Notes under the pieces: model-generated | What the model was told of the DNA's origin: nothing | Seen by the model: only the letters and a program-made list of their open reading frames with translations | The model's database searches: none | Translations under genes and position numbers: made by a program | In this document: one piece after another, positions 5,956-8,329 of the stretch | Layout: each line of letters begins with the position of its first letter | Numbering within the stretch: the stretch's first letter is position 1 | NCBI GenBank assembly: GCA_964503595.1 | Contig: CAZDAM010000123.1 | Span: forward strand, 1-8,329 | Length of the DNA stretch: 8,329 nt | Origin: CAZDAM01 sp964503595 | GTDB taxonomy: Bacteria; Muiribacteriota; UBA6191 | Direction of reading: 5' to 3'

Positions 5956-7779
5956 GCGCTCAGCCAGAAGCTTATCCAGCTCCACAAGACGGGACACGGC
6001 ATTCTTTACGCCAATATCCCAGAACTCAGGCTGGCCTGGATCCATGTCCAGGTGACGGGAAATGACTTCTTCAGCGGGCATACGGCCTGTATCACAGAGC
6101 ATGGCGTTGAAGCGGGCGAAGAAATCTTCCCTGGGAAGGTTTTGGGCGAAATGGTGGACGGCATGTCCCAAAAGAAAGCCGAAGGAATAGGGGAAATTGT
6201 AAAATGGGACCTGGTGGAAGTGCAGTTTGTGGGCCCAGAACATGGAATCAGCCATGGGAACGGTTTCCCCGTGCCAGTCTTTCCAGTGTCTCTCAATCAT
6301 TTCTGTCAGTTCTTCCGGGCTGACTTTTCCTTGTGCCCTTCTTTCGTAGAGTTCCTTTTCAAAAGTGTAGCGCATGGGGATATTGATCAGGTAAATCACC
6401 GCAAGTTCTGCTTCCATCCACAGGGTTTCGAGCTTTTCTGTTTCGGTTCTGGCGGTTTGGGTCAGATGGTGGCAAAACTGGATTTCAGCAAAGATGCTGG
6501 CTGTTTCTGCCAGGGTCATTGGGTAGGTACACTGGCTTAAGGGAAGATCCTTCATGGCCCAGTTGTGCCAGGCATGACCCAGTTCGTGGGCCAGGGTGCG
6601 GGCGGACATCATGCTGCCGGACCAGTTCATGAAAACCCGGGGGGTACGGGTCATGCTGAAACTGGTGCAGTAAGCAGAAGGACGACGGAACTGCCCTTCC
6701 TGGGCATCAAGCCATCCATTCTCCACCATGTCGGTAACAAATTTTCCCATTTCAGGATGAACAGCTTCATAGGATTCCCTCACCTTTTCAAGACCTTCAT
6801 CAAAGCTCATGGAAAGCGGGGGAATCAGGGGGCAGGGAGCTTTGACATTCCAGGGGCTGAGGGTTTTGTTCTGAAAGCCTTTGGCCAGGCATTTCAGGGA
6901 AAGCCGGGAGTCCTTACGGGCCTTGATCAGGACATCCATCATGGTGTCGAGTGTCTTTCTTTCAATCCGGGCCCATTTAAGAGCCGGATCCAGAAAATGC
7001 AGGGGCTCGCGTCCACGGGAGCGTTCCTCGTAGACACTGAGGTTAAAACCCGTGCGGGCATTCAGGATTGCAGCAAAGGTTTCCTGATGGGTTTTAAATC
7101 CTTCCTGAATGGCATGAAAATTGGCCTCCCGAACGGCTTCATCTTCATTTTCCGTGTCGCCAAGTGCCTTGGCCCATCCGAGGGTTTCCGTTTTTTCACC
7201 AACTGTTCGGCTCAGGCGCATGGAGCTTGTCAAATCCCGGTACAGAGTGGCCCAGGCGGCATAGCCATCGGTATTGATGGAAGACAGAAGTTCTTCCTGA
7301 CTCAGCTGCATCAGGTAGGCCGCATCCTGCCGGATCTGCTCGATCATAAAGGAGGCCGGACTGGTGGCAGCATGATCCAGAAATGGTTTGATGAGGTCTT
7401 CTGGCATACGGGCAATGAAAAGCTGTATGGAACTGGTTGCACGGGAAACCCGGGCAGAAATCTGGCTGAGCCTGGAGGCTTCCTTCTGGGCTGCGGAATT
7501 CTTGCTGCTGATGGCGATTTCCGAATCCACATAGGTAAAAAGAGAGCCCATCAGGCGCTGAATGTCCTGACGCAGTCCAAAGGCTTCCTGGCAGGAGGAA
7601 AGAGCCCCGGAGAAAGCTTTGGGTTCGGTTTCTGAGTTACGGATGGCTTCAGAAAGAATACCGGAGAGTTCTTCCATTCGTGTCAGATGGTTCAGGGTGG
7701 TTTCAATGGTACTCAGGTAGTCCTGGCCAGTCAGGCCGGAAAATTCCTGGGAGTTGTTCCAGGCGGGTCGGGTTGTCAT
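5950..7779 (-). CDS. pepF: Oligoendopeptidase F-like M3-family metallopeptidase
   Basis: M3 oligopeptidases are cytoplasmic zinc enzymes that cleave short peptides, typically in peptide turnover. Seen: 609 residues, the usual PepF length, with no signal peptide. The zinc site HELGHAWH lies at 398-405 (ligands His398 and His402, catalytic Glu399). The third ligand is Glu425 in LAETASIFAE. The substrate-positioning segment HFHQVPFYNFPYSFG (520-534) carries the conserved His/Tyr residues (His522, Tyr527, Tyr531). FRRPSAYCTSF (365-375) matches the RPGAFC-type segment found before the active site in this subfamily. The mostly helical N-terminal half (about 1-200) is the expected lid region. The ATG (7779-7777) overlaps the moaC stop as ATGA and follows AAGGAAG (7790-7784 on the minus strand), so the two genes are probably co-translated. 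The symbol is assigned by family; closer assignment within PepF/M3B clades is uncertain. Confidence 0.9.
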   Translation of the reverse strand: MTTRPAWNNSQEFSGLTGQDYLSTIETTLNHLTRMEELSGILSEAIRNSETEPKAFSGALSSCQEAFGLRQDIQRLMGSLFTYVDSEIAISSKNSAAQKEASRLSQISARVSRATSSIQLFIARMPEDLIKPFLDHAATSPASFMIEQIRQDAAYLMQLSQEELLSSINTDGYAAWATLYRDLTSSMRLSRTVGEKTETLGWAKALGDTENEDEAVREANFHAIQEGFKTHQETFAAILNARTGFNLSVYEERSRGREPLHFLDPALKWARIERKTLDTMMDVLIKARKDSRLSLKCLAKGFQNKTLSPWNVKAPCPLIPPLSMSFDEGLEKVRESYEAVHPEMGKFVTDMVENGWLDAQEGQFRRPSAYCTSFSMTRTPRVFMNWSGSMMSARTLAHELGHAWHNWAMKDLPLSQCTYPMTLAETASIFAEIQFCHHLTQTARTETEKLETLWMEAELAVIYLINIPMRYTFEKELYERRAQGKVSPEELTEMIERHWKDWHGETVPMADSMFWAHKLHFHQVPFYNFPYSFGFLLGHAVHHFAQNLPREDFFARFNAMLCDTGRMPAEEVISRHLDMDPGQPEFWDIGVKNAVSRLVELDKLLAERR

Positions 7780-8261
7780 AGTTCTTCCTTTTCACGATGC
7801 CAGTCCCCTGATTTACCTCCTGTTTTGGAAATCAGACGGATATTTTCAATCATCATGCCTTTATTCAGAGCCTTGGCCATGTCGTAAAGCGTCAGGCAGG
7901 CAACACTTACGGCTGTCAGAGCTTCCATTTCAACTCCGGTTTTAGCCTCGGTGGTAATTCTGGCGGTGACTTCCACACCCGTTTTCAGAATTTCAAAATC
8001 CACGGAGGCGGCGGAGATGGGGAGGCTGTGACAAAGGGGGATAAGGGTATCGGTTTTTTTGGCGGCCTGAATGCCGGCAATACGAGCACAGGCCAGGATA
8101 TCTCCCTTGGGGATTTCTCCTTCTGCGATGGCAGCCAGAATTTCGGGGCCACAGAGGAGATTTCCTTTGGCTACAGCAGTTCTCAGGGTTACCGATTTCT
8201 GGGCCACATCGACCATGGCGGCCTGGCCTTTTTCGTTCAGATGGGTCAATTTTTCAGCCAT
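7776..8261 (-). CDS. moaC: Cyclic pyranopterin monophosphate synthase MoaC
   Basis: MoaC converts the MoaA product (3',8-cyclo-7,8-dihydro-GTP) into cyclic pyranopterin monophosphate, the first stable intermediate of molybdenum cofactor synthesis. Seen: 161 residues, full length for the family. Motifs in order are LTHLNEKGQAAMVDV (5-19), PKGDILACARIAGIQAAKKT (51-70) with active-site Lys52, LIPLCHS with His78, TGVEMEALTAVSVACLTLYDM (108-128) with catalytic Asp127, and Lys130. The C-terminal KTGGKSG (146-152) is also conserved. The usual Pro after LCH is Ser79. The ATG at 8261 gives the standard N-terminus; the frame stays open upstream to the window edge but contains no better start there. The Shine-Dalgarno match is weak (GAAGG about 11 nt upstream). 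The 3' end overlaps pepF by 4 nt. Confidence 0.95.
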   Translation of the reverse strand: MAEKLTHLNEKGQAAMVDVAQKSVTLRTAVAKGNLLCGPEILAAIAEGEIPKGDILACARIAGIQAAKKTDTLIPLCHSLPISAASVDFEILKTGVEVTARITTEAKTGVEMEALTAVSVACLTLYDMAKALNKGMMIENIRLISKTGGKSGDWHREKEEL

Positions 8262-8329
8262 GGGATCACCAGCCTTCTCTCTGATTCGATCATTTGTGCC
8301 AGCCCGGACCGCAGGGTTGATTCGGCCAG
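8246..8329 (-). CDS. Possible C-terminal fragment of an upstream gene
   Basis: On the minus strand a frame is open from the right edge for 27 codons and stops with TGA at 8248-8246, overlapping the moaC start by 16 nt. It reads LAESTLRSGLAQMIESERRL and then ends VIPWLKN, a plausible amphipathic C-terminus. Overlaps of this kind are common in this window, so it may be the end of another gene of the same operon. The fragment is too short to assign, and a second frame (that of moaC itself) is also open, so this remains uncertain. Confidence 0.3.
   Translation of the reverse strand: MAESTLRSGLAQMIESERRLVIPWLKN

Noticed and set aside
5944..6540. A 198-codon open frame on the plus strand
   Set aside because: It is antisense to the conserved C-terminal part of pepF and shows no family features or ribosome binding site.
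6565..7635. A 356-codon open frame on the plus strand
   Set aside because: It lies wholly antisense to pepF, whose catalytic motifs are intact. Its translation is rich in Gly, Phe and His without recognisable motifs, as expected for a shadow frame.

Overview
The window is bacterial chromosome: dense, short-gapped genes of moderate GC content, with Shine-Dalgarno motifs and several 1-4 nt or longer gene overlaps. The sequence does not fix a phylum. The fused RibBA and the gene order ribD-ribE-ribBA-ribH match the arrangement known from Bacillus and several other phyla, and differ from the scattered rib genes of enterobacteria. No mobile elements, tRNA or rRNA genes, or CRISPR arrays were seen.

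Layout. At the left edge, a partial minus-strand gene (1-192) encodes the N-terminus of an FAD-dependent oxidoreductase of the phytoene desaturase / carotenoid isomerase type. Divergent from it, a plus-strand operon (about 265-4882) holds ribD, ribE, ribBA and ribH, followed by an M29-type metallo-aminopeptidase. ribE starts inside ribD, ribBA overlaps ribE by ATGA, and the aminopeptidase overlaps ribH by GTGA. A separate plus-strand gene (4947-5783) has its own strong-looking promoter and encodes a soluble 278-residue protein I do not recognise. It is built from two diverged copies of one domain. Convergent with it, on the minus strand, are moaC (7776-8261) and a pepF/M3-family oligoendopeptidase (5950-7779), joined by an ATGA overlap. 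A possible C-terminal fragment of a further gene lies at the right edge.

How the genes work together. RibBA carries out the two entry reactions (GTP to the diaminopyrimidine, ribulose 5-phosphate to dihydroxybutanone phosphate). RibD deaminates and reduces the pyrimidine, RibH makes lumazine and RibE makes riboflavin, so the known enzymes are all present except the pyrimidine phosphatase, which is usually encoded elsewhere. MoaC acts in molybdenum cofactor synthesis, also starting from GTP. Each of the two cofactor gene sets is followed, with a 4-nt overlap, by a zinc or cobalt peptidase gene.

The most interesting items are the internally duplicated unknown protein, the repeated pairing of a cofactor gene with a peptidase gene, and a divergent intergenic region where -10-like boxes lie so close to both start codons that the transcripts may be leaderless.
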